In this document: positions 32,834 to 43,631 of the stretch, in pieces
How positions within the stretch are numbered: the stretch's first letter is position 1
How the letters are laid out: each line of letters opens with the position of its first letter
Position numbers and translations under genes: made by a program
Notes under the pieces: generated by a model
Databases searched by the model: none
The model's input: the letters and a program-made list of their open reading frames with translations, nothing else
What the model was told of the DNA's origin: nothing
NCBI GenBank assembly: GCA_020746875.1
Contig: JAGTJL010000015.1
Span: forward strand, 434,001 to 498,000
DNA length: 64,000 nucleotides
DNA from: Rhexocercosporidium sp. MPI-PUGE-AT-0058
Taxonomy: Eukaryota > Ascomycota > Leotiomycetes > Helotiales
Direction of reading: 5' to 3'

Positions 32834-34579
32834 ATGATTCAGCTTCCAGCGGACATCTTGTACCTGGTTTGTGAGGAGGTATCCAAATTACAAGACTTCA
32901 ATGCTCTCTTCAATTGCGCCTTGGCGGGAAAGAATCTGGTCCAACCAGCTCTTCTCTGGCTCTATAGGTGTGTTCTAAGAGCTCAGGTATGATTCATTTC
33001 TAACGTTCGTAGAATACACCTCCAGTCCAACATCACCAGCAGCGAAGGCAACGACGCTGACCTCACTCAAAATGATACCTTTCAGAAACGAGTTGAGGCA
33101 CAAAAGACAACCCTTCTCAAATGGGCATTGTTATGGAAGTCGATTATTCGATCGAGTCTCGGAACGACCGCCTATCCCTATTGCCTTTATATCCGATCCC
33201 TCGACCTCGGAAACCTCTCCGACCTGCTCGAGGATCCTCAATTCCGGGATAAGGCCCTGGACAACTTCTTCGCAGATGAAATGGCGCGGTTCTTGAAAAC
33301 TCAGGAGACTCCGATGAAGCAAAAGATGAGAGGGGCTAAGGCGTCATACAAGCGACTGGAGGTCCCTAACGTGTTGGAATTGGTAGGAGAATCAATAACC
33401 AGTTTCGTCAGCCAGGCTGCGAACGAGAACAGAGCAACAGTGGTTGTGGAAGACCTGTCAGGCAATATTCGTACCGCTGCTCTGGTGAACTGGACTAGCC
33501 GCTTGTCTAAACTGAAGAGTTTATCGTTGTGGGATGGTGCTGCCCTGGATAAGAGTGTTGCGGAAGCTATTTCGGAAAGCTGTTATAATTTTGACGACTT
33601 GACATTCTTTACCTGTCTGAGAAATGATACCGACCACGACTTGGCATCGTTCTTTGGAGGATTACGGGCCAACTCTCTTCGGTCGTTTACTGCTATCAGT
33701 GCTGGGGCCTTTGGATTGGAGACTTTGCTGTCGCTAAATCATCACGCAACATCGCTGAAAAGGTTGAAGATGGATGGGCTGAGATCGGATGCTGTCAGGA
33801 ATCTGTCATTCCTACAAGGCTGCACTGCACTTGAGAGTATTGAGCTATCGGATTCCGAAGGAGCAGTTGACATGGAAGCCACAGTCAATGATGTCTTTCT
33901 GGAAGTTATCAATTGGTTAGGACACTGTGAAGGTCTTCAGGAACTTCTGCTGCGGAACTTCATCAGCGGTCCAAAGATCCTCACCCATATCTGCCTGAAA
34001 AACAACATTCGACTTCGAAAGCTACAACTTGTTGGATACACACTGGTCGGTGCTCAGGATTTCCACAGAGCCCTGTCGCACCAAACATCCCTCGAGTGGT
34101 TAGAATTAAGAGCAGACCCAGAAACCGCATTTCGCGATGACATTGACATTCTAGTATCCTCTGTTTGTCGTTTGACCAATCTGAAATACCTGGACCTTCA
34201 GTCTACGTCCGACTACTTCAGCACAACCGAAATTCTGAATCTTACTTCACACCTTCAACAACTGGAGGAAATATTCTTCAGTGGGTACGATGTTACCGAT
34301 GCTCTCTGGCATGGCGTTTCCAAACTGCACAAGTTACGCAGTCTCAACATCCACGCCGTCACATCATTCTCTTTTGGTGCCATGCTTGGCTACGTCTCTA
34401 CCCTCCACGATACAAATCAAGGATTGCTACTATCGGTCATGAATCAAAAGGCTGAGAACGCCATCAGCGAGCGACAGGAGAAGACCATTCGACAGAGCAT
34501 TGCGGCTAGAGTTGATGGGAAGTTTGAGTTCACACTCTTCCGGGAGGCTGATTCGGAGTCTGATACGCCATCGGATTGA
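32834..34579 (+). CDS. F-box and leucine-rich-repeat-like protein
   Basis: Exons 32834-32967 and 33013-34579 give 566 residues. The N-terminus IQLPADILYLVCEEVSKLQD followed by ALAGKNLVQPALLWLYR is a typical fungal F-box, which would bind Skp1. The rest has irregular leucine-rich repeats (for example LRRLKSLSLWDG-like, ALESIELSDSEG, LEWLELRADPE, NLKYLDLQSTSD, LRSLNIHAVTSF), probably the substrate-reading part of an SCF ubiquitin ligase. Such genes are numerous and fast-evolving in filamentous fungi, so no target can be named. RBX1, the SCF catalytic subunit, lies 24 kb away but there is no sign of co-regulation. Confidence 0.8.
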
Positions 34580-35209
34580 AGATGTAGTTCCGGGATCAAA
34601 GACGGTTGTTGCTTGTGTGTAATTGTAAGGATATAAATTGGCAAAAACTACACTGGTTGAAGGGATGATAGAGGGGTTGGCAAAAGCATTGGTTGAGGGC
34701 ATGGTTCTGTTTGATCCGACGATCGTATGTCTACGACGAAAATTACCCAGCAATGATTAATGATAATGTGTAACTATGAATCAGGTGTTTTAATTGAAGA
34801 ACTTGCCTTCAGGTTTGGTCGTTGAAAAAGATGGTGGAGGCAGCTTTCTTCTTGATGCACTTCTACCTACACTCTAATCTCGATCCTGGCAGTAGTATCC
34901 TAGGAATATGAGCAATTCAGCTCGAATTCAACTATTCTAACAGAAATCATCCAGACCAAATTTAATAGCAACATCCTCGAATCCAGGGAGTTCAAAACCA
35001 ACCCCTGAAGTCACTCCAGCCAACCACATCCCACCCCTGTCCCTCTCACCAACCAACGGCATCCGCATCATAATTTTCGCGAAGTCGAAAATTGACAAAG
35101 TCAACACCACATCTCCCCCATCTCATCTACACCACTCACGACACACCTGTCACTCCTCAACCCCAGCCTATCTCCAGCCCCGAAGAAAAAGCAGAGTCCT
35201 TTCGCAAAG
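34580..35209. other. Intergenic region upstream of TIM8
   Basis: The last 200 bases are CA/TC-rich leader-like sequence. No gene is supported. Confidence 0.4.
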
Positions 35210-35679
35210 ATGGACTCCCCATCCTCCTCCCTAGATCAGAATCTCGACCTCTCGAAGCTCACGCCCAAGGATAGGCAGGAGCTGCAGCAGTTCATTGTGA
35301 ATGAGAGCCAGAAAGCGAGAATACAGCAGTGTGCGTTTAACTCCCATCTTCCTGACTTCTCCGTCGATCATTTGATAAGATACAATCCAACCCATACCTC
35401 TGAGCTGAGCTCAAGCCCAAGCTGATGCGTGGATTGACCTACTTGGATTCAACTCAATTCGATTCAATTGAGAAAGAACTTTGCTGATAACTTGTTTGTT
35501 ACTATGTAGCGGTCCACAACCTGACGGATATCTGCTGGAAGAAATGCGTCACCGGAACGATCCGCAGCGGCAAGCTGGATAAGGGCGAGGAGAGCTGCGC
35601 GCAGAACTGCGTGGATCGCTTCCTGGATGCGAATTTTACCGTCATTAAGCATTTGGATAATATGAGGACTCAGGGATAG
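35210..35679 (+). CDS. TIM8: Small Tim chaperone Tim8 of the mitochondrial intermembrane space
   Basis: Exons 35210-35330 and 35510-35679 give 96 residues. The twin CX3C motif is complete: CWKKC and CAQNC, spaced as in small Tims. [14 protein letters not shown] and the early acidic, helical [17 protein letters not shown] favour Tim8 over Tim9, Tim10 or Tim13. Tim8 with Tim13 escorts hydrophobic precursors such as Tim23 to the inner membrane carrier translocase. The 179-nt intron splits the two helices' lead-in and starts with GTGCGT. The gene converges on RPL25. Confidence 0.92.
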
Positions 35680-36160
35680 GGAGGTATGCTTTTGGGGGGA
35701 ATGGATTGGGATGGGAGAGCTGGATGGGATTGGAAAATTTGGGAGGGAAGAGATGTAGGAAGGTGACTGGATTGTATGGATTGTATGAATAGAGCTTCTG
35801 GAATGCCACGATGCTGGGCTAGGATGAGATGAGCTGTGTACGAAATACTTACGCGTGGAATTGGACTTCACTCTGGACTGGGCAGCCATATCATGATGGG
35901 TTGGGAACAATGACCAAATATAAAAGTTCTCAATGCAAATCGTTTATGTTGGAGAGAGAGAGAAAGGAAGTCGGGGATTGAAAGGCACTTTTTTGTGCGG
36001 GCAAATTCCGATTGGTATGTAACTCATTTACGCCGTTTTAATGCAAAGACGACCGACCGTTGAGTTCGTAGCCACGAAATCTCGCTGGCGATTCCATAAC
36101 CATATCGTTCTCCCATCCCATTCCAAAGCTATCCACATCCCACAGACCATGACCAGATGT
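35680..36160. other. Convergent intergenic region
   Basis: G/T-rich 3' region (GGATTGGGATGG-like strings) between TIM8 and RPL25; no gene. Confidence 0.45.
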
Positions 36161-36973
36161 TTAGACAATGGCGAGCTTAGTGGCAGCGATGTCGAGAGCG
36201 TCAACATCGGCAGTCAGACGGGCGAAAGCCTTCTTGGATCCATCAGGGCTGGAGTTTGAGTTAGTTCTTGTAGGTATTTGAATTGGTGGGCAGCTGAGCT
36301 TACCGGACAAGGGTGTTGATCTTGATGGTATCGATATCGTAGAGCTTCTTCAAGGCCTCCTTGATTTGTCTCTTGTTGGCACGGATGTCGACGATAAAGA
36401 CGAGGGTGTTGTTCTCCTCGATCTTCTTCATGGCGCTCTCGGTGTTGAGGGGGTGGATGATGACCTTGTGCTCATCGAGACGGGTCTCATGGGGAACAGA
36501 CTTGCGTGGGTATTTTGGTGCGCGCGAGAGTTGGAGGGTCTTGGGTTGGTGGAAGGTTGTCGAGAGACGGACCTTGCGGACCTTGTGGGAGTGGACCTGA
36601 AGGAGGAAGATATATTAGCATTGGCTTGAGCGGTGTGAGAAGGGATTTTCAGAAATACTTACACCCTTCAAGGCGGCCTTAGCAGCAGCGCTGGCTTGCT
36701 TGTTGCCCTTGCCTTTGGTGGCAGCACCTATTTAAAACTTACGCATCAGCAATCGCTCTTGACGACGAAGAACTCGCAATATCTGCTGCTGCTGGTGCGC
36801 ACCCCTTCCTCCAATCTTTCATCGTCGCATTCTTTTTGCGACCGAACTTCGAAATTTCGAGGCTCGGAAAAAAGTTTGTGATTAGGATTGCAGAAAGTAT
36901 GCAACCAGACTTTGCGAGATGTTCAATACGTCAGAAAGGAGACTGTACCTTTCTTTGAGTCCTTTGGGGCCAT
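36161..36973 (-). CDS. RPL25: 60S ribosomal protein L25 (uL23)
   Basis: Minus-strand exons 36949-36973, 36663-36727, 36304-36596 and 36161-36248 sum to 471 nt, 156 residues. uL23 binds domain III of the large rRNA at the polypeptide exit tunnel and forms the docking site for the signal recognition particle. The N-terminus is Ala/Lys-rich ([16 protein letters not shown]), then [36 protein letters not shown] and [17 protein letters not shown], all hallmark blocks. It ends [17 protein letters not shown]. The first exon has only 25 nt and intron 1 is 221 nt. The gene is divergent from BMT2. Confidence 0.96.
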
Positions 36974-37091
36974 TGTGAAGGAATTTGTCGTCCGTGGTCG
37001 TGTTTGGCGGAGTTGTCGATGGGGGAGCAAGAATCTCGAAGTTCGGCGATATTGGGTTGTGGGATTTCTTTCTCGCCTGGATCTAGCGCGA

Positions 37092-37097
37092 CACGTG
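37092..37097. promoter_or_regulatory. CACGTG E-box in the RPL25-BMT2 divergent promoter
   Basis: Lies midway in the 207-bp spacer between two divergent ribosome-biogenesis genes. Cbf1-type core; binding is inferred. Confidence 0.45.
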
Positions 37098-37180
37098 ACA
37101 TTCAAGTCCCTGAAACTTTTTTGGCGAGACTCTTCCCCTTCCTGGTAGCTCCAAAACAAACATACTCTCAAGCTTGCAAA

Positions 37181-38047
37181 ATGGCCAAAAAGAAGACAAC
37201 AAAGCTGAAATCACTTTCCCGAGGAAGGCCACCTACGGTCAAGCCTCAGCGATCAATTTCCAGCAAAGCAACCCGAACCCTCATCCGAACTCATCATACT
37301 CTAGAAAAGCAGAAAGCAAAAGCTCTTGCTAATGGAGATGACGCCAAAGCAGCGGTGATCGCAAAGCAAATAGAGCTTCAAGGGGGGATCGAAAGCTATC
37401 AGCGAGCAAGTCTCACCGGTCAAACCAACGAGAGAGGCGGAGATTCGTCCAAGATTTTGATGGAATGGCTGGAACCGGTCGTACCGCTATTGAACGACCT
37501 GGTGACGAAGGGACAGCCCGCTCAGATGCTGGAAGTTGGGGCTTTGAGTGTTAGCAATGCTTGCTCGAGGTCACGTTTGTTCGAGATGGAAAGGATCGAC
37601 TTGAATAGCCAAGCGGAGGGTATCAGGCAGCAAGATTTTATGGACCGACCTCTGCCTCTCGATGACAAGGAGCAATTCGATATCATCAGTCTCTCGCTGG
37701 TCCTCAATTACGTTCCAGATCCGGTTGGAAGAGGAAAAATGCTCTTGAGGACTCTCAAATTCTTGAAGACTACACCAGCATCCGAAGATCTGGCGACCTA
37801 CCTACCCAGTCTCTTTCTGGTTTTACCAGCACCATGCGTTTCCAATTCGAGATACTTGGATGAGGCTAAATTGGAGAGCATCATGAAAAGTCTAGGCTAT
37901 GTCGAAGTCAAGAAGAAGCTGTCCAACAAACTCGTTTATTACTTATGGCGGAAGGACGGGTCAAAGCCACAACGGACTATCCAATTCAAGAAAGAAGAGC
38001 TTCGGTCAGGAGCTTCGAGGAATAATTTTGCTATTGTGCTGAAGTAG
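37181..38047 (+). CDS. BMT2: 25S rRNA adenine-N1 methyltransferase Bmt2
   Basis: Single exon, 288 residues. The basic nucleolar-type start MAKKKTTKLKSLSRGRPP precedes a helical region and KILMEWLEPV. The SAM-binding fold includes MLEVGALSVSNACS, RLFEMERIDLNSQAEGI (acidic end of the second strand) and the characteristic QQDFMDRPLP. The SLSLVLNYVPDPVGRGKMLL block is nearly invariant in fungal Bmt2. In yeast the enzyme methylates A2142 of 25S rRNA in the nucleolus. I chose the ATG at 37181 because it begins the basic conserved start; upstream in-frame sequence has no family character. The shared promoter with RPL25 couples an rRNA modifier with a ribosomal protein. Confidence 0.9.
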   Translation: MAKKKTTKLKSLSRGRPPTVKPQRSISSKATRTLIRTHHTLEKQKAKALANGDDAKAAVIAKQIELQGGIESYQRASLTGQTNERGGDSSKILMEWLEPVVPLLNDLVTKGQPAQMLEVGALSVSNACSRSRLFEMERIDLNSQAEGIRQQDFMDRPLPLDDKEQFDIISLSLVLNYVPDPVGRGKMLLRTLKFLKTTPASEDLATYLPSLFLVLPAPCVSNSRYLDEAKLESIMKSLGYVEVKKKLSNKLVYYLWRKDGSKPQRTIQFKKEELRSGASRNNFAIVLK

Positions 38048-39227
38048 GAGAGGGGGCATCTGGTAGAGTTGGGCTGGAGAGTTCGGAGGACATCATGATT
38101 TTCCTGAGTTTCGAGTATGTGCAGGACGGTTGAAATTCTCGCCACATCGTCGGTTTTATTAGAGCGTGTGACGCGGGGTGTAGCGAGGATACTTTGAGTT
38201 GATCCCGATCAAGTGCTGAGAGGGTTAGTGTGGGTGATTGTTTTTAGGTAGCTGGAATTCACATTTTAGCGTTACGCTCTCTGACATAAATATCAAACTC
38301 TATTTTGAAACTTGGTGACTTTTACGATTCAACCTTGGTACTCATTCTTCAAGGATTAGGTCAGTCTTAGTCTCTGTTCTTGTTATGACCCGGTCATGAA
38401 GCGGCACCAAAACTTCCCCTCATCCACTCGGTACCAAAACCTTTGAACGAGTCACGCGACTCAATCCATGTATTGTACTGCAAGTTGCAGCCGACCCATC
38501 CATCCATGATTTTGATATGCGTCGGTGACACCGAGAAAAGACTCTGCACGGCATGGGCCGCTCAAAATAACAAGTTTGATACCGAACTTGTGGGGAAATA
38601 GGACGAAAAATCTCGAGTCAAATCTCCCCAAGGCCGTGCACATCTCGCTTGGTGCGGCTGTCGTCGGACCAGAAATACTTTTGTGGACAGCGTGCGGGCG
38701 AGCAGGGATCTTTTCAATGCTGTTTTCTTATCTTTTCCGCTGGCTAAACTTGTTCAGATCTAGATTCATTCATCTTGCCAGGCGCTACGGTGTTGAAGGT
38801 TTATTGACCGAGAGTGTAAAGGAACGGTGTGAAATTCGTATCTTACAATAACTTTCTCGAAGTCTCAAGATCTCTGTCCAAACTTGTCAAATGACACCAT
38901 CCTGCATCCTCCTCGAAATCTGTATATGAAGTGGGTTGTCCCTCAGGGATTTCCGTGGCGTTCTCAGATTGACCAATCATTTCCAACGGGGCGATAAGAG
39001 CAAGGCGCCCACCCCAGCCCGCCCACAAGACTGCAGGCAAGCCTCGAAGCCAATAGCCCATTGCAATTCCTGCCTCGAAATATTCTTCACGACCCTTTTA
39101 TTCGTCCTTCTCTACTTCCCTGCAGAAGGTTGTTTTCCCCCTCCCGATATAATTTGGCGGCGTGTATCATTCCATTCGAGGCGGGAGAGCTCTATAGGTC
39201 TATTCCAGATTCAGTGCAGCAGCTATC
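38048..39227. other. Intergenic region upstream of the amino-acid transporter
   Basis: About 1.2 kb containing the transporter promoter; only short random ORFs. Confidence 0.4.
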
Positions 39228-41398
39228 ATGACGTCCAGAAGCAACCCTTCGAATTGGGACGAGTACCAGTATGGGACTTCGGCCAGTCACAGAGGTTCTG
39301 TGAGCTCTGCTGGAGGGAGAAGTGTGACGTTTGGGGAGCAAGAAGAGTCCGAATCTTCTGCGTTGCTGGATGCCCCGAGAGAAAGAAGTGGGAGTGGGCA
39401 ACAGGGAGATCTTCGAAGACGCAGGTTGGTTTCCCCATATTCTCTGCTAGATTATACTAACCAAAAGCTACCAGGTCCTCCATAGCACTTCGGCTGAACT
39501 CCCTCGCACAAGTTGGGGGTGTAAACAGTATCGAGAATTTCGCCAGGAGTTGGACTCGAGCTGCAGGTTTTCTCGAAGTTACCCCGCATCGACCATCTTT
39601 TATATATTCTGGGGAACAAGACCGAGGGATAGACGACACTCTTGAGTATGAGAGAACTGATGCGGAATACGGACGAGTTCCTCGGACATCTTTGATCAGG
39701 GCACATCTGCAGGAACATGGCAGTCCTGAAGATGCTGTTGAGGATGAATCCTTCATTGGGCCAGAGTCCGACCCTACGACTCCCCGTCCGCTCGACCACA
39801 AGGAATCTCAGAAGAAGCGTCTTGGGAGTGATATGCCAAGTGTGCAGGAGAGTTTGAGAGGAAGCCCTTCTATGTTTGCTATTCCACCACATTTGGCTAC
39901 ACCTCTATCTGGTACCCTGGGGACTTCCTATGGGACACTACGGTCTTCCCTCAGCGAGTCTTCCATGGTCCACGCAGGGCAATTATGGCGACAGCAACAA
40001 GCAAGACAGAGAATACATGGCGAAGGTGATCGGGAACCTCTTCTCGTCAAGGAAGTGGAGCAGGATGGCAAGATTGTACTTGCTGTGGCTGGTCAATCAA
40101 CACTACCACAAACTATCTTCAACTCCACCAACGTACTCATCGGTGTGGGACTTCTGAGTCTTCCAATGGGTATCAAATATGCTGGTTGGATCATGGGAAT
40201 GACTTTCCTTTTGTTCTCAGCTCTCGTCACCGCCTACACGGCTAAAATACTGGCGAAATGCATGGACGTGGATGCCAGTCTGATTACTTTCGCAGATCTG
40301 GCCTACATCTCCTATGGACAAAAGGCTCGGATAGCTACTAGTGTGCTGTTTATGCTAGAATTGCTCGCCGCTTGTGTTGCTTTGGTTGTTCTTTTTGCGG
40401 ATACCCTTGATCTTCTGATACCCGGCGTTGGCATTAATCAGTGGAAGATTCTGTGTGGTATTCTTTTGATACCTTTGAACTTCGCTCCCTTGCGACTGCT
40501 TAGTTTTAGCAGTGTAGTCGGCATTTTTTCGTGTTTCTGCAGTAAGTTATACCTCTCCATTCATCGATTTCTACGAATGCTCAGACATCTTGTTCTTTGA
40601 CCATATTACTGACTATATACAGTTGTGTCGATTGTTTTCATCGACGGTTTCTACAAACCCTCCACACCAGGTTCTCTCCGAGAGCCAGCAAAGACCTACC
40701 TCTTCCCTAGCAATTGGCTCACTCTCCCCCTCTCATTCGGTCTCCTAATGTCACCTTGGGGCGGCCACTCCGTCTTCCCCAACATCTACCGAGACATGCG
40801 ACATCCACAAAAATTCGGACGTGCAATCAAAGTCACATTTACGTTCACCTACATCCTTGATTGCGCCACGGCCGTGGCCGGGATCCTCATGTTCGGCGAC
40901 GGGGTCATGACAGAAATCACTGCCAACCTACTCGACACCAAGGGGTATCCCCGCGTCCTCTCCATCATCATGAGTGTGTTCATCGCCATCATCCCCCTCA
41001 CCAAGGTCCCCCTCAACGCCCGCCCCATCGTCTCCACAATCGAAGTCTTCACCGGCCTAGATACACTCTCCGTCTCCGAATCCCCAGCTCTGACCGGTCT
41101 CTCAGGCTATACACGTGGCATCCTACGTATCATCGTGCGAGTCCTCGTCGCTGTCATCTTCGTCGTCATCGCTATCGTCTTCCCGGCCTTTGATAGTATT
41201 ATGGCGTTCATGGGTAGCTCGCTGTGCTTCACTATTTGTGTTATCCTGCCGCTGATGTTCTACCTTAAGATCTTTGGCAAGGAGATTAGTTTGAAGGAGA
41301 GGATTTTGGATTATGTCCTCATTGCTGTCTGTTCCGTGTTGGCGGTTGTGGGAACCGTGTGGGCTTTCTTGCCCAAGAGTATGATTGGCGCTGAGTGA
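39228..41398 (+). CDS. Vacuolar amino-acid transporter of the AVT1 type (AAAP family)
   Basis: Exons 39228-39424, 39475-40541 and 40623-41398 give 679 residues. A long cytosolic N-terminus of about 270 Ser-, Glu- and Arg-rich residues precedes the transport domain. That begins GQSTLPQTIFNSTNVLIGVG, the signature of the family's first helix, and continues with about eleven hydrophobic segments, including PMGIKYAGWIMGM, FMLELLAACVALVVLF and LMSPWGGHSVFPNIYRDM. The long N-terminus and these blocks match yeast Avt1, which moves neutral amino acids into the vacuole by proton exchange. The direction and substrates here are inferred. It could also be an Avt3-like exporter, but the GQS-x4-IFNSTN motif favours Avt1. 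Confidence 0.88.
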
Positions 41399-41682
41399 GT
41401 TTTGACTTCTCTGTGGGTTCTGTATATTTGTTCACGGGTGCGTTTGTGTTTGTATTTAATACTGAGGAGCTTGAAAAGTACGATGATTTTATCATAGGAT
41501 TGGGGAAGCTATGCGGCGGCGGTGAGGTGGTCAACTCGTTGCATTTAGCGGTTTTCTGAATCAGCATTGGGTTATATCGGGTTAGTTTTGCTGTATATCC
41601 TGCATAGCGATCTACGGATGATGAATTTAAGCAGCATGCTTGTTCTCATGAGGAGTGTCGACATAAATATCTGATTGCATAA

Positions 41683-41755
41683 CCTGCCTACCTACCTGCC
41701 TACCTACCTGCCTACCTACCTGCCTACCTACCTGCCTACCTACCTATCCACCTAC
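41683..41755. repeat. Tandem repeat of a 12-bp unit (CCTGCCTACCTA)
   Basis: About five and a half nearly perfect copies of CCTGCCTACCTA, itself built from CCTA/CCTG tetramers, degenerating at the right end. Confidence 0.92.
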
Positions 41756-42972
41756 TTTTCTAATGAACCTAATTCAGCTCTCAAATGAGAACATCTTACA
41801 TTTGTGCGACCAATCCTAACCTCATCTCAAAGATCCACTACAACACTACAACAACACCAAAAGCTACACTACAGCCAGCCAGCCCAGAGGGGTTGGAAAG
41901 TAGAGAATATCGATGCAAAGACTGTATTTAGTTTGGCACATACGCTCACGCGGACTACCGTATATTTCGATTCTCGATCTCCTCCAATGCCCTACTTACC
42001 GTAAACGATAAAGGTGTGTCTCCTCTCCGAGCAACCACGAGTGAACTGTTGCCATTCGTGCCTGGCCGGTTGGCACGAAGTGGCACGAAGTGTAAAGTAC
42101 AAACCCAAGTCCCCGGGAACGTTTGAGCTGTGTACACTCTCTGTATTTGAGATCTTGTGGATGGAAGAGGTGCTCACTGCGTCTTTTTTCTCTTTCTCTT
42201 TCTCTGCTGCGGAAAGGAAACTGCTATTGATGCGTAAAAGGATAACTTTTCTCCTTTTTCTTCTTCCTTTTTTTTTCCTTATGTGAAATAAAGTTGGTGT
42301 ATACGTTAGGCAGATATGCTATTCACGTGGGATATACCCGGTAATTACTACTGTGCATTGGTAGGGATTTGAGTGTTGCTCTAGTTGGCATCAATTAACC
42401 AGCCGGTTAGAGGAGTCGGGCAATGGATGGTTGTTGGGTCTTGAGTTTCTCGGCTAGGTTTGAAAGAGTCGAGGGGTTGGGTGATACGTAAATGTTGTGC
42501 GAGGTACTTGTGTCTATTTTTGTATTTGTATTTTGAAGGGACTATTCGAGCTATGGGTTGGCTTGGTTTTTCGTTGGTTAGTTGAACGTTTCTGTTCGTA
42601 TGGCTTTGATTTGGGAGTGGACTTCTAGGTTTGAATCTAAGAAAGATCGGCATCCTTCCCTGTTTCGAATGGGATGGAGGGCCTTTATGAATTTCTGATA
42701 TTGAGACTCGCGGTTGTTATCATGTATGTAAGGAAAGGCGAGGATACGGAAGAATATGGTGATGATGTGAGGATCTTGTCATTGGTATTATGAGTAGGTA
42801 CGGATGGATGGAATAGAGTCTGGGTATCGGTATAGTAGCTTGATGGTCTGACTGTGTATGGAGCGGAATGAGGCAAGAATAGGTTTGATTTTCTTTGATT
42901 GGAATCGAGCCGAGGGTGTTGGAGGAAGACGTATTACGGATGGATGGATGAATAGATTAACGTGGCGGAGAG

Positions 42973-43000
42973 AGATAGGGATAGGGATAGGGATAGGGAT
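42973..43000. repeat. Telomere-like GATAGG hexamer repeat
   Basis: Four and a half copies of ATAGGG; one base per unit differs from the fungal telomere unit TTAGGG. Confidence 0.85.
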
Positions 43001-43631
43001 CGTACCCTTCCAAATTTCAAACAACGGATGTGCAAGAGGTCCAGTAGTGTGGAGTGTAGCAAACTTGGATGAGGCTGGATATCTACGAGTGGAGGTTTTA
43101 TCCTTACCACTGCACTGCATGCACCAGCCCAGCTTTGATGTTTCGTAAGCAAATGATTCATTTCTTTGAATATAATTTATTTTTAAGGATGACTTGAAGT
43201 TGTGAGTGAGTGGGCGAGATATCTCAGCCATTTTCGGATTGACACTGTCTTTTTCCTAAATTTGAGCATTGACTTGGCTAGGTGACTTTAATGCAGGTTG
43301 CTCTTGGGGGGTGGGAACGGAATGTGAGTTGGTGGGTGATGATTGAGACTGGCTTTTTTACATTGTTTACTATAAATCTATAATAAGCGAGGTTTCTGAA
43401 GGGCGGGCAGCTGGGTAGATGATTGATGGGAATGTGGAAGGAAGGGTTTTGAAGGTGCGGACATTGTACGAAGAGACGACTTGAACTGACTATTAAAGGC
43501 GACAGAAGATACGTGTGCATGTCCTTTTGTATTGTAGAAATCCATTGCTGTGCTTTTCTAATATCTATATGCAGAGTATCAACGAAACGCAACGCCAAAA
43601 ACCACCACCCATCACACCCACCACTCCTCCT

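Larger units (their letters stand above)
41399..43631. other. Repeat-rich intergenic region
   Basis: About 2.2 kb without a credible gene. It holds a 12-bp tandem repeat (41683-41755), a GATAGG tract (42973-43000) and C/T or G/A runs. A CACGTG occurs at 42324. Confidence 0.5.

Noticed and set aside
36728..36948. A possible C/D snoRNA in RPL25 intron 1 (CGATGAA and CTGA about 75 bp apart)
   Set aside because: No terminal stem and no complement to rRNA that I can recognise; boxes alone occur by chance.
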